A stretch of DNA of 64,000 bases from Tillus elongatus. Lineage: Eukaryota > Arthropoda > Insecta > Coleoptera > Cleridae. Every line of letters starts with the position of its first letter. Position 1 is the first letter of the stretch. The notes under the pieces are model-generated. The model was not told the DNA's origin. It searched no databases and worked only from the letters and a program-made list of their open reading frames with translations. Position numbers and translations under genes: made by a program. Shown here piece after piece: positions 55,320 through 64,000 of this stretch. The DNA lies in the NCBI GenBank assembly GCA_964006375.1, contig OZ023262.1, positions 200,470,778-200,534,777 on the forward strand, given 5' to 3'.

Positions 55320-58300
55320 CTCTTCTTTCTACTCGTGGCGCACTCGATCCCTCACGGAAAAATAAATTTGCATCACGTTCATGTTTGTCCACCCGGAGAC
55401 TATAGCGGTAAACGTAACCTTTTATTTTTGTATGGTTAAAGGGCAGGACTTTCCTGACGATGTAGGATGTCCCAAGAATCGGTACATTCTGCACTGTTCT
55501 TAAATGAGCAGTAGTTAGTGGGAGAACAGTGGCAAGTTTCTTCCAGTCTGGTGTTACAAGCCCATTTGTTGATATTACCACTGGGATTATTTGCACCTCT
55601 CTCAGCTTGTACAAGTCGACCAACTCGCAAGTGGGAGGTCCCGCAGCATCCTGACCTGACCCTTTTGAACTACACCTTCAGGCTTGCATTTATGGTAGGG
55701 GGCTTCCGAGTCGATAAGGCCGTAATGTTTTGCCAACGCCTCATGGACGACCTTGGTCACGTTGTCATGGCGTTTCTTGTAATATGACTGGACCAGGGAA
55801 TCACCTGCGCCCGTCACATGCTGAATAGTTTCCGGCTTTTTTTGACAGAGTTTACATAGGTTGTTGACATTCAGCTTCATGATGTGCCGCTGGTACGCGT
55901 GCGGGCCAATAACCTGATCTTGTATGGCGCATATAAATCGCTCTGTTTCAGCAAACAAGCATGCTCTCCTTAACCATTCCGATGACGCGTGAAGGCCAAC
56001 GTGAGGTGACGTTAGACATGTAGCGAAGCGTCCATGCAGCTCCATCTCTCCCCAGGCGCGTCGCTCATCCACACTCGAAATAACAGTAGGGACGTGATCT
56101 TGATCGAGTTGCTTGAGGCCCAAAGAGTCTAACCGTATCTTCTGTCTCTGCACACACTGCACCAGCGGTTGCTTTTTCTCCCAGAAGTATTTTCTAAGCC
56201 GCCTGCCTTCTTTGTCACACATCACTTCCACCGAGCGGAATCAAGCGGTGCAAGGAACTCCTAGGATGCAGCATTAGATGGTTTTTCATAACGGAGCGAA
56301 TCCTTCTGTGTAACTCCTGAAGATCAGTTGTTGAGCAGTCGAGGATACCACAAGCGTAGGTAGCAACAGGTACTGCCCAAATGTTTATGTCCCTGATTTT
56401 ATTCCTGCCGGTCAGGTAAGTTTTGCACACATTCCTCACCCTCGGTCGATGTCGAGTGCAACTGGAGTGGCTGTAGCATGCGGGCTTCGGACCATGAGGT
56501 GTGTACGCCAATTTTGCATGCATGCTTCCAGGGCTCTTATGAGGGATGCGCCGACCCTGTCGCCAAGAGTGTGGCATGAAATCAAATGCCTTGCGGTAGT
56601 CGATCCAACCAATGGAAATATTAGGCTTTTTTTACTTTAGATGTGATAATTTTGTCAGTGACGAGAAGCTGCTTGCATCCCTGTGCGTTTTTTCGGCATC
56701 CATTTTGTTCTATCGCGAGAATCTGATTCCGAATGATATGACGGTATTTTTTCCGCCATAATAGAAGTACATATTTTGTATGCCGTAGGGACGTAAGTGA
56801 TTGGGCGATAATTTTTTGGGTCGGACTGATCCTGGATTTGTACAGCAAGTAGGTGAGGCCCCCTGTCAGGTATAGTGCTTTGGGGGTGCTAATCAACTAT
56901 ATAAAATGCTGTAAGAGCGCCATGTACGTTGCCGTAAAGAACTTCCACCAAAAGTTGAAAATGCCATCCGGTCCAGGGGAACGCCAATTTTTCGTTCTCT
57001 TGATCGTTGACTGAACGTCAGAAAGGTAGATGTTAAGCCTAGTCATGGGCAGCACTCATCGTATTCACTCCGAAGTCCCTCGAGGAAGCTCGCGGCCTCG
57101 TCGTGACTCACAAGAACCGACCAGATTGATGACCAATATTTCTTGATGGATTCTTTGCTTGGTAACTGTTGTGTTGTGTGATGTGGGTCGCATAGCGTTA
57201 GTTTTCGATACATGACTCGCTGATTAACTGAGAATAAGTATTCTGGTTTCGGCGTTCGGCTGCTTCACGGTATCGTCTTATACGAGCTCCGAGAGCCGCC
57301 AAACGACCCCCGAGGTACTCTTCATGCCCTCGCAGTCGTGGCTCTGGATCTTTAATTTTAGTGGCGCCTATCCCTCGAGTTTTGGGCGCTGTGGTGGACT
57401 CTTTTTCCGACTGCATGCTTTTCTTTGAACCACTTCTGCAGGTGGAAAATATCCTTACGGATGATGTTGATATGGTTCCCAATGCGCTTCATCCAGTAGG
57501 GTTTAGGTGTGGTACCCTCACGGCGGTGTGACTTTCTCCGCTCACTGATTCTAAATCCCATGGCTTCGCAAACCCCTTACGCTCTACAATGCACGGCGTG
57601 GAGTAGATGTTCGTACGTGCGCTCCTGACTAAGATCGGTATCCAAAATATAATTTAAAAAATTCCAACAGTTTAGTAAGTTTTGGGTTTTGTGGTAGCTT
57701 TGATATTTTAGGCAGTATTTCGGTGGGTAGACCGTCATAAATCATCATGTACCGGTTATAACTGTCCTCTGGTAAGGTGTGTGATGGGACTGAATTCAAT
57801 TGAGCAGTTATTTCATCTACTGCTGCAGGTGCAACTATAGGTAATATGGGTAGACTGTTGCTGAGTATTTGATTAGTGGTATCAGACGCCACTGGACTGG
57901 TTGGTTGTGTCAAGTCCACCAACTGCTGCTCGGCTGAGGAGACCTCCTCAAGCCAGCATAGTTCTTGTGCTTGCTGTTTGATGACGTACAACTCCGGATT
58001 TGACAGTTGTTGACTTTTTGAATAAATCGCATTTGTAAACGTTTCTCCACTTCTGCATTAATTTTCTCCTGTAACCTTCAAACTATGTCTCCAAGTTTGT
58101 AGCGATGTAGTAAACGCGCATTAATTCAGTGTTAAGCTCTTTGGTCAATTTCATGCACTGGTGAACTCTCCCGGCTAGCATGGACAGGACAAACTCTAGG
58201 CTTTGTCAAACGTGTTGCTTTGGGCGACTCTTGGGCCGCACGTTCTTCTCGGTAGCCTTACAGTCCGTGACGCCGCATCTCCCAGGTAAGCTGGAAACTC

Positions 58301-58520
58301 CATCACAGAGGACGGGTAACTCATTTCTCACCGATGGCCCGTCACGACTACCATCAGCGCTGATTTGCAAAACCAGGTCGCATACTCGATTTCTCCTTGT
58401 ATTGTCACCCATTTTTGCTCTTGGATAGAAACCCGTACAAGGAACGAGCCGGGTCAGCTCATCGCAGGGGAATACCTTAGCGAGAGATACCGTCTACTCG
58501 AAGGTGTAAGCCCTACGTTG
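55320..58520 (-). pseudogene. R4/Dong-like LINE 1, nearly full length, broken
   Basis: Minus strand. ORF starts near ATG 58,412 (MGDNTRRNRVCDLVLQ). A Pro/Ser-rich linker follows (57,991-57,629), then basic segments (KIKDPEPRLRGHEEYLGGRL, about 57,360-57,200). The reverse transcriptase is split over 57,150-56,240 (GGLTYLLYKSR, GCRKNAQGCKQLLVTDKIIT, WIDYRKAFD, LTGRNKIRDINIWAVPVATY). The C-terminal domain is at 56,231-55,602 (SVDERRAWGEMELHG, FAETERFICAIQDQVIG, LCKLCQKKPETIQHV), with a tail at 55,623-55,320 (LREVQIIPVVISTNG). The PDI-type nuclease core present in LINE 2 is deleted at the 55,620 junction. Several frameshifts and stops are present. The layout fits the single-ORF R4/Dong group; the clade call is by recollection of motifs. 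Confidence 0.72.
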
Positions 58521-58559
58521 CCAATAGAAACGGCCGCCCCTTAAATGGCGTACAGACGC

Positions 58560-59995
58560 CGCCAAGGGTGCCGCTCTTTAAGATTAGTTTTGTTCCACCC
58601 CGGATATTTTATTTCCTTGGTGCCCGGCATATCTGGTGGGGTTTTCTTGATTCGGACAAGAAGGCGCTCGATACAGGACTAGCAACTTCCACGGAGTTTT
58701 TATCATTATTTTTTCCTAAAATATGTTGGGCAATCTCCCGAGGCTCCGACACATTCGGCTGTTCACCCAACGTCATTACGCCCATGTCCACGCCCCGCCT
58801 CAGCGGTGGTAAGAGAGCCCGGACCTGGAAATAATTAATCCAGGTTAAGAGAACGGAGGAGACGTAAAGACCCAAGGACGACAGATTTCTGCATCCTGCA
58901 AGCTAGTGAATATGCAGCGACGTAGCATGCGGGAATTAGCTCGAGTTCCTGCAGCAGTGTATTGGGTAAACGCCTCAGACCGCCAATGGTCAGAACGACG
59001 AGTCATATATTGTGTCCTGGATAAAGCTGCCTAAACTCAAACATAAGGTCTTTATACTTGGTTCCTTTTTCCTCCTTCTTTATTCTAAGGTTAACCTCAA
59101 CTGGAGCCGAGAACAAACAGGATTGTATTTTGTTTGTCGAGGAGGATAATGTCAGGCCTATTAGCGGCTACTGGCCTGACGGTGGAGACGAAGAAATTCC
59201 AGTATATAGGGCATCACTCGTTCTCCACCACGGGCTCAATATCACCCGGTTGGTAAGGCAGCACTGGTGTTTGGTCTATCCCATACGAATGTCGAAGATG
59301 GTAGTACAACACTCGAAGGGTCGCTCGAATATGGTAGTACAACACTCGAAGGGCCGCATTATGTCGATACACCTAATTGCAGACGCCATCACCGGACATG
59401 CACTCAAGAGAAGCATAAGAGTCTCCGGCGATGGATAACAGATTCTACAGCTGTCATCTGCCACGTCCACACGCATCACGCGCTTGCGGTAGACCAAGGT
59501 ATTTATAATGCACAATAAGCCAAAGGCTGCGGTGCTATCGGGGCGGCGAAGACGCGGACGAGACCCGAAGGAGAAAAAAAGAAAGGTATTCATAACACCA
59601 TCTTGGCAGGTCACGATAAACCCTTCGGTCTCCGATCGGGGCCCCGCTGATTTAAAAAAAGAAAATTTCAGCTTTGTTGACAAGCCGTGTTCTTCTATAT
59701 GGCGGAAGAACATCCCATGCAGAGGCTTCTCAACATTTTGCCCCAATAGGTGTTTTTGTAGGGCAGCTTTTAAGGTCGGAATGTCAAGCTCAGTCACCAA
59801 AGGGCGATCATCCTGCCTTCTTCCCGACCTGTGATCGAAGAATAGTCCGAGCTTATCTGCTGATCTGCCTGCTGCCTTGAACAGGAATGCTCCTGTTCCT
59901 GCGAGTTCGTACATTTGGACAATTCACAGAAGGGGATCCTAGCTTTTAAGGATCCTGCAGCTCATCTCAAGGACCTATTTTCTGTGTACCCACTC
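58560..59995 (-). pseudogene. R4-like LINE 2, C-terminal part
   Basis: 59,914-59,276 encodes YELAGTGAFLFKAAGRSADK, then a segment ending SETEGFIVTCQDGV. Next come LVYRKRVMR and the Cys motif CRICYPSPETLMLLLSACPV. After a frame change, 59,270-58,860 encodes a restriction-like endonuclease region: NRPDIILLDKQNTILFV, then FSAPVEVNLRIKKEEKGTKY, KDLMFEFRQLYPGHN and MQKSVVLGSLRLLRSL. 58,830-58,600 continues with LPPLRRGVDMGVMTLGEQ to a 3' end. The nuclease domain would nick target DNA for priming. Stops near 59,220 and 59,110 inactivate it. A 74-bp LINE insertion lies inside. Confidence 0.75.
59509..59582 (+). mobile_element. 74-bp LINE 3'-end insertion with target duplication
   Basis: TGCACAATAAGCCAAAGGCT to an A-rich end is flanked by AAGGTATTTATAA (59,496-59,508) and AAGGTATTCATAA (59,583-59,595), a 13-base duplication with one difference. 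It matches the 3' end of the LINE at 14,876-14,960. The insertion plus duplication totals 87 bases, so the host LINE frame stays open. Confidence 0.8.
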
Positions 59996-59999
59996 CATG

Positions 60000-60000
<1 letters not shown>

Positions 60001-60039
<39 letters not shown>

Positions 60040-60040
60040 T
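60001..60040. repeat. (ATT)n tract, tail of R4-like LINE 3
   Basis: About 13 units. On the minus strand it is the (AAT)n tail directly downstream of the fragment at 60,041-60,420. Confidence 0.9.
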
Positions 60041-60420
60041 ATTATTTTTGTCTTTGTTTTTTTCTTTACATGTACATATTTGCCGGGGTTTTTGATTACC
60101 CAAGACAAAGAGTACTTGTACACACTGCGAAAAGAGCACGTGTTATGAGGAAGCCGGAACACTCCAATAACCTGGGTAGGAGTCGCACACTATCAGAGAT
60201 ATCCCATGACCACCGTCCATGACCAAACGTTTATTTATGACATCGGATTCCGTTGCAACCATTGGGGGGTGACTTTTAGTCGAGGCCCAAAAATTTGCGA
60301 ATAATGTTAGCAGTGCCCAGCAAAGCAGCCTTCTGCATTGTACGCATATGTTTTTCGTGAAGTTGTAACCTCTTCTCAGCATCTTGCTATTATTTTGGAA
60401 CCATTTCATCGGTCCATTTT
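60041..60420 (-). pseudogene. R4-like LINE 3, 3' fragment
   Basis: Minus strand, about 60,390-60,290 encodes AEKRLQLHEKHMRTMQKAAL and LGTANIIRKFLGLD, the segment that follows the endonuclease in this LINE group, then non-coding sequence and an (AAT)n tail. Only the last 400 bases of the element remain. LINEs 1, 2 and 3 all lie on the minus strand, in series. Confidence 0.65.
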
Positions 60421-60565
60421 CGGATTATTATTATAAATTTTTTATTATTATTGTAATTATATTGTACATTTATATAAAACTGAAAGCTAAACAAATGTGT
60501 TTTATGTAAAATGCCACATAAGTACCTTTGGAGAACCCAAATTACCACAACACATATTTTAAAAA

Positions 60566-60612
60566 GACCTTACCATCGTTTCACTGACCACGTCAGCATT
60601 ATCAGAGGATGA
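60566..60612 (-). ncRNA. Hammerhead-like motif, inverted, core mutated
   Basis: On the minus strand the core reads CTGATAA, so the catalytic G8 is A. Stem II GCTGA/TCAGT, then GAAAC. Probably inactive. Confidence 0.4.
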
Positions 60613-60629
60613 CAAACTCAGAATTTTTC

Positions 60630-60674
60630 ATCCTCTGATGATGCTGACGTGCTCAGCGAAACGATCGTAAGGTC
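60630..60674 (+). ncRNA. Hammerhead-ribozyme-like motif, best copy
   Basis: CTGATGA (60,635-60,641), one extra T, a perfect stem II GCTGA/TCAGC (60,643-60,647 and 60,653-60,657) with loop CGTGC, GAAA (60,658-60,661), stem III C60662-G60667 around GATC, and cleavage dinucleotide UA (60,668-60,669). Stem I is CCT with AGG (60,670-60,672). The extra T beside stem II is not in the classical consensus but recurs in other copies here. Confidence 0.6.
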
Positions 60675-60848
60675 TTTTTAAAATATGATGTGGTGATTTA
60701 GGTTTTCCAAGCGTACTTATCAGTGTTCATCACAGGTTCCAGTTTTCACATAGGAAAATCCCACAATTGTGTAATGTTCCATTATTACAAGGCTGCTTGT
60801 CTGGTATTTTCGAAACTAAATTAGAAAAATATGTGGCTAATATACTTT

Positions 60849-61025
60849 ACTACATACAGACTTGGAGACTACTTCTCTGGCTTCACTGTTGGTTTTTGTA
60901 GGTGAATGACGTAGCCAGCGCGTGAGCTAACTGGAGCAAGTGGCCCTTCGAATTCTGGAAGCTCTAGGATGTTCTTCAATACTTCTGTGACTATAATTTC
61001 GCTGCTTGACAGCATTTTCAAACAG
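60849..61025 (-). repeat. PLE pseudo-LTR, downstream copy
   Basis: About 175 bases nearly identical to 63,783-63,955, in the same orientation, on the 3' side of the PLE gene. Both share GACTACTTCTCTGGCTTCAC and a CGCTGCTTGACAGCATTTTC block. Confidence 0.85.
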
Positions 61026-61349
61026 ATTAAAATTGAATTAGTACAAAATCATGACAACTACAAATAAATATCTGTTGCTATGTTATGAAATGATGTTTTG
61101 ATCAAAAAATTTTATCAAATTGAAAATAAAATGAAACACAGATGACAGATGAGGTTTTCAAAATGTCTATGTGATGTATGTCAATATTTAACATAAAAAC
61201 TAGAACTAGCCTATAATAACTATGATAACAGTTACAACAATAAAATAACTAAACAATAACAGTATAAAAGTAGTCCCTATACTCTCATAACTCATTATTT
61301 TATTACAACTTTTTTGAAATAATAGTTAAATTTATTTTGTTTGACATAT
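61026..61349 (-). other. PLE 3' untranslated region
   Basis: AT-rich, no coding, between the PLE stop and the downstream pseudo-LTR. Confidence 0.6.
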
Positions 61350-63782
61350 TTAATTAGAAAGAAGAATATCCAAGAAAGGGGAATTCATTAAATCAGTTTG
61401 CTCGTTTAAAACAAGGTAGTTATTGTCGTGTGTGTGCCTTTTGACTTCTAAAGCTTCGAATAAATCTAGTTTACGTTTGTCATTATAAAAATGTTGTGGT
61501 TGTATGCGGTTATTTATTGTAGGTCTATGTTCGGTATCAATAATATGTTTTGCAAATGTAGATTTGTCAGCGTGGTTATTTCTAAATGCAGAAATATGTT
61601 CTTTGTATCGGGTGTTAAAATTTCTAGAAGTTTGACCTATGTAGATTGCGTTACAATGTGTAAAAGCTAATTTATAAACTCCAGCTTTTGTCAGGAAACA
61701 AGATTTTTCTTTCGCGTTAAATAACAAATCACGCGTCGTGTTGTAACATTTAAAAGCTACCTTTGTATTTGTACAGGTGTTTAAAATTTTTGAAATGTTT
61801 TCTGAAATGGTTCCAAAATAAGTTATCGAAACATATCTGTTGTCTTCTTTGTCTTTAATATTTGGACAAATTAAATTAATCGCTAATTTGTATTCTTTTC
61901 TCTCTATCATTTTATCTATTATTTTAACAGAGTAGCCATTATTAAATGTTGTTTGCTTAATTATTGAAATTTGTTTTTCAAAATTGTTTTGTGACATAGG
62001 TATTGAAAATGCACGATGTATCATAGAATGGTAGGCTGACAGCTTTTGTGAAAAAGGGTGACATGAATCGTATGGTATGGTTGTGTCAGTGTAAGTTAGT
62101 TTCCTATATATTGAAAAGTCAAATGAATTATTTTCTAACTTTCTAATTGTTAAGTCTAAAAAATTTATACAACTGTTAGCTTCTTCTTCTAAAGTAAACT
62201 TAATATTTGTGTGAAAGTTATTAATAAAATTTAAAAATTCATTTAATTCTGTATGACCGCCTTGAAAACATGCTAAAATATCATCTACGTATCTGTACCA
62301 AAACACAATATTATGTGAAAGTTCTGATGTTAAAATTTGGTTTTCTAAGTTTTCCATAAATATGTTGGCTAATAAAGGTGACAACGGACTACCCATAGGC
62401 AGACCTTCATTTTGCATATAAATCTTATTATTAAATTTAAAATAGTTTTGTTTTATACATTCATTAAAAATATTCATTATTTCTTGTCTTTTTATGACAT
62501 TTACGTTCTTTTCTATTAAAACGTTTTTTAATAGAGGTAAACATTCTTTAGGGGGTATCTTAGAATACATGCTACAAACATCAAACGAGACTAATTTACT
62601 ATTTGTGGGAATAATTAAGTTATTTATTTTTTGTGTAAGTTCATAAGAATTCTTAACTGAATAATTTGGAAAGGAATTGTATTCTTTAATAAGTGAAACT
62701 AGTTTGCTCGCTATCTTATGATTAGGTGTATTAACATAGCTAACTACTGGTCTCACCGGTATATTTGGCTTATGAATTTTCAGGTGGCTATATAATTTTG
62801 GTGGTTGCGGGCTTTTATATAAAAGATATTTATTTTCTTGTTGACTAAACAGAGACACATTTTTAAGTTCATTTTTTAGTTTTGTCTGAAATGGGTTTGT
62901 TGGGTCTCTCCTAATTTCTGTTAAATTTTCTGTAGTAATAAAATCATTAATTTTAATGTTATATGCGTCCCTACTTATAACTACAGTTGTATTTCCTGTA
63001 TCAGCTTTAGTAAAAACTAGATCATTGTCTAATATTTTATGCTGAACAGATTTTAAAATTTGAGTTTCGTTAATTTGACGTTTGTCATATTTTGAAGTTA
63101 AATGTCTTAAAAATTCACATATTTTTAATTTTTCATATTGTCTTATAGATCTGGAAGCAATTTCGGATTCAGAAGCTAATATATCTTTAATTTTGTTTGT
63201 AAATTTAAATTTTGGGCAGTATTTATATCCTTTATTTAGAAAAGAAATTTCTTCAGTTGTAAAAATTGTATCGCTTAGGTTTTCAAACCTTTTGTAAAAC
63301 TTATGTGTTTTTGGGGGAGATCTTTCTCGATTATGTAAATGTTGTGTGCTTTCTAGGTTTCTAATTTTGTTTGTCTGTATTAAGCGTTTTTTAAATTTCA
63401 ATTCACTAGCTAAAATATGTGTTTGGTCATCTAATATATCAAATTCTACTGGATGTAATTTATAAGCAAGTTCTGAATGGATTACCTTGATATAAAAAAG
63501 CAAACTATCACGAATTGAAAACCATTTCTTGGATTCTTCTTTCAGCCAGATGAAACTGGCTTTTCTAATAGCAATTTTTGATTGATTTGATGTTACAGTA
63601 GTTGTTATGATTACGTACTTCGGGATGACCTTCTTTCTTATGCATTCTTGGTTTAACCATGCATTCTTGGAAGCGTTCATCTGCTTGATTTTCAATTTTC
63701 TATACAAATGGGCAAGCTCTTCGATAGAAGACCTCTTCAATTCATTGATTGTTGTTGCCCTTACTTGGTGAAACTTGTCCAT
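61350..63782 (-). CDS. Penelope-like element polyprotein: RT plus GIY-YIG endonuclease
   Basis: 810 codons, uninterrupted, full length for a PLE. The first Met after an in-frame TAG in the pseudo-LTR is at 63,780-63,782. A basic N-terminal part (residues 1-300) leads into a reverse transcriptase (about 300-580) with HLKIHKPNIPVRPVVS, VSFDVCSMYSKIP, LPMGSPLSPLLANIFM and the catalytic YVDD of YRYVDDILACF (62,280-62,291). The C-terminal third carries a GIY-YIG nuclease: GVYKLAFTHCNAIYIGQTSR, then RYKEHISAF and KSTFAKHIIDTEH. The Tyr, Arg and His landmarks are present. The protein would nick DNA with GIY-YIG and prime reverse transcription there. PLE subclade not assigned. The intact frame suggests recent activity. 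Confidence 0.93.
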   Translation of the reverse strand: MDKFHQVRATTINELKRSSIEELAHLYRKLKIKQMNASKNAWLNQECIRKKVIPKYVIITTTVTSNQSKIAIRKASFIWLKEESKKWFSIRDSLLFYIKVIHSELAYKLHPVEFDILDDQTHILASELKFKKRLIQTNKIRNLESTQHLHNRERSPPKTHKFYKRFENLSDTIFTTEEISFLNKGYKYCPKFKFTNKIKDILASESEIASRSIRQYEKLKICEFLRHLTSKYDKRQINETQILKSVQHKILDNDLVFTKADTGNTTVVISRDAYNIKINDFITTENLTEIRRDPTNPFQTKLKNELKNVSLFSQQENKYLLYKSPQPPKLYSHLKIHKPNIPVRPVVSYVNTPNHKIASKLVSLIKEYNSFPNYSVKNSYELTQKINNLIIPTNSKLVSFDVCSMYSKIPPKECLPLLKNVLIEKNVNVIKRQEIMNIFNECIKQNYFKFNNKIYMQNEGLPMGSPLSPLLANIFMENLENQILTSELSHNIVFWYRYVDDILACFQGGHTELNEFLNFINNFHTNIKFTLEEEANSCINFLDLTIRKLENNSFDFSIYRKLTYTDTTIPYDSCHPFSQKLSAYHSMIHRAFSIPMSQNNFEKQISIIKQTTFNNGYSVKIIDKMIERKEYKLAINLICPNIKDKEDNRYVSITYFGTISENISKILNTCTNTKVAFKCYNTTRDLLFNAKEKSCFLTKAGVYKLAFTHCNAIYIGQTSRNFNTRYKEHISAFRNNHADKSTFAKHIIDTEHRPTINNRIQPQHFYNDKRKLDLFEALEVKRHTHDNNYLVLNEQTDLMNSPFLDILLSN

Positions 63783-63955
63783 ACTACATACAGACTTGGA
63801 GACTACTTCTCTGGCTTCACTGTTGGTTTTTGTAGGTGAAGGACGTATCCAGCGTGTGAGCTAGCTGGAGCAAGTGGCCCTTCGAATTCTGGAAGTGCTA
63901 GGATGTTCTCCAATGTGACTATAGTTTCGCTGCTTGACAGCATTTTCAGACAGAA
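63783..63955 (-). repeat. PLE pseudo-LTR, upstream copy
   Basis: Direct repeat of 60,849-61,025, immediately upstream of the start codon, so head-to-tail pseudo-LTRs bracket the gene. Confidence 0.85.
63914..63950 (-). ncRNA. Hammerhead-like motif in the PLE pseudo-LTR
   Basis: Minus strand: core CTGAAAA (G8 position is A), extra T, stem II GCTGT/GCAGC, GAAAC, loop TATA, then GTC cleavage triplet. The downstream pseudo-LTR copy (about 60,989-61,020) has a further-decayed core. The architecture is clear but the catalytic G is lost, so it may be inactive. Confidence 0.45.
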
Positions 63956-64000
63956 TTCGAAGGGTCACTTGCTCCAGTTAGCTCACGCGCTGGCTATTCC
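63956..64000 (+). repeat. Inverted partial PLE pseudo-LTR at window end
   Basis: GAATTCGAAGGGTCACTTGC to the window end is the complement of pseudo-LTR sequence near 63,845-63,895. Tail-to-tail inverted pieces beside the direct pair are typical of PLE insertions. The copy continues past the window. Confidence 0.75.

Larger units (their letters stand above)
60520..60745. repeat. Inverted pair of PLE ends with two hammerhead-like cores
   Basis: Arms at about 60,522-60,612 and 60,630-60,720 are inverted copies: AAGTACCTTTGGAGAACCCA with its complement, and the hammerhead-like cores described separately. The same structure is at 2004-2163. Confidence 0.7.

Overview
This is repeat-dominated DNA from an animal nuclear genome, most likely an arthropod and plausibly an insect. 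The case rests on the mobile-element mix: a Ty3/gypsy LTR element, several non-LTR retrotransposons (R1/LOA-, Jockey- and R4/Dong-like), a Penelope-like element (PLE), Tc1/mariner, piggyBac and hAT relics, tRNA-derived SINEs, and more than twenty long (TA)n tracts. I found no host protein-coding gene, rRNA or functional tRNA, and no prokaryotic signal. The species cannot be named from the sequence.

Layout: 1-1002 is a foldback repeat with a (TA)n core. 1-14 kb holds dispersed repeats carrying (TA)n (called family A here), a decayed DD41D mariner element (4309-6211), a second mariner relic (about 10.2-11.2 kb), one SINE and hammerhead-like PLE fragments. 14.8-16.6 kb is a tandem satellite of about 310 bp split by a truncated LINE. 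17.9-20.2 kb is a dead R1-like LINE. 21.7-25.0 kb has hAT and piggyBac relics. 25,091-31,640 is a nearly complete Ty3/gypsy element with two LTRs about 98.6% identical. 32.3-35.0 kb is a TIR element with a broken nuclease-like plus Cys-rich gene, inserted in a LINE. 35.7-39.3 kb is a Jockey-like relic and a 1.3-kb tandem duplication. 39.2-43.2 kb holds a TIR element, a LINE bracketed by (TA)n, a transposase relic and a SINE. 44.25-54.6 kb is mostly family A, including 882 uninterrupted GT repeats. 54.7-60.4 kb carries three R4-like LINE pieces in series. 60.5-64 kb is a PLE with an intact 810-codon gene and pseudo-LTRs.

The elements do not form a pathway. They form a nested record of transposition. 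Only the PLE gene looks intact. The gypsy element is young by LTR identity but carries four coding lesions. Recurrent themes are (TA)n tracts inside or beside transposons, hammerhead-like motifs left by PLEs, and inverted pairs of PLE fragments. The most notable signals are a heat-shock-element-like array in the gypsy LTR, a textbook -1 frameshift site at its gag-pol junction, the giant GT array, and the TA-carrying repeat family.
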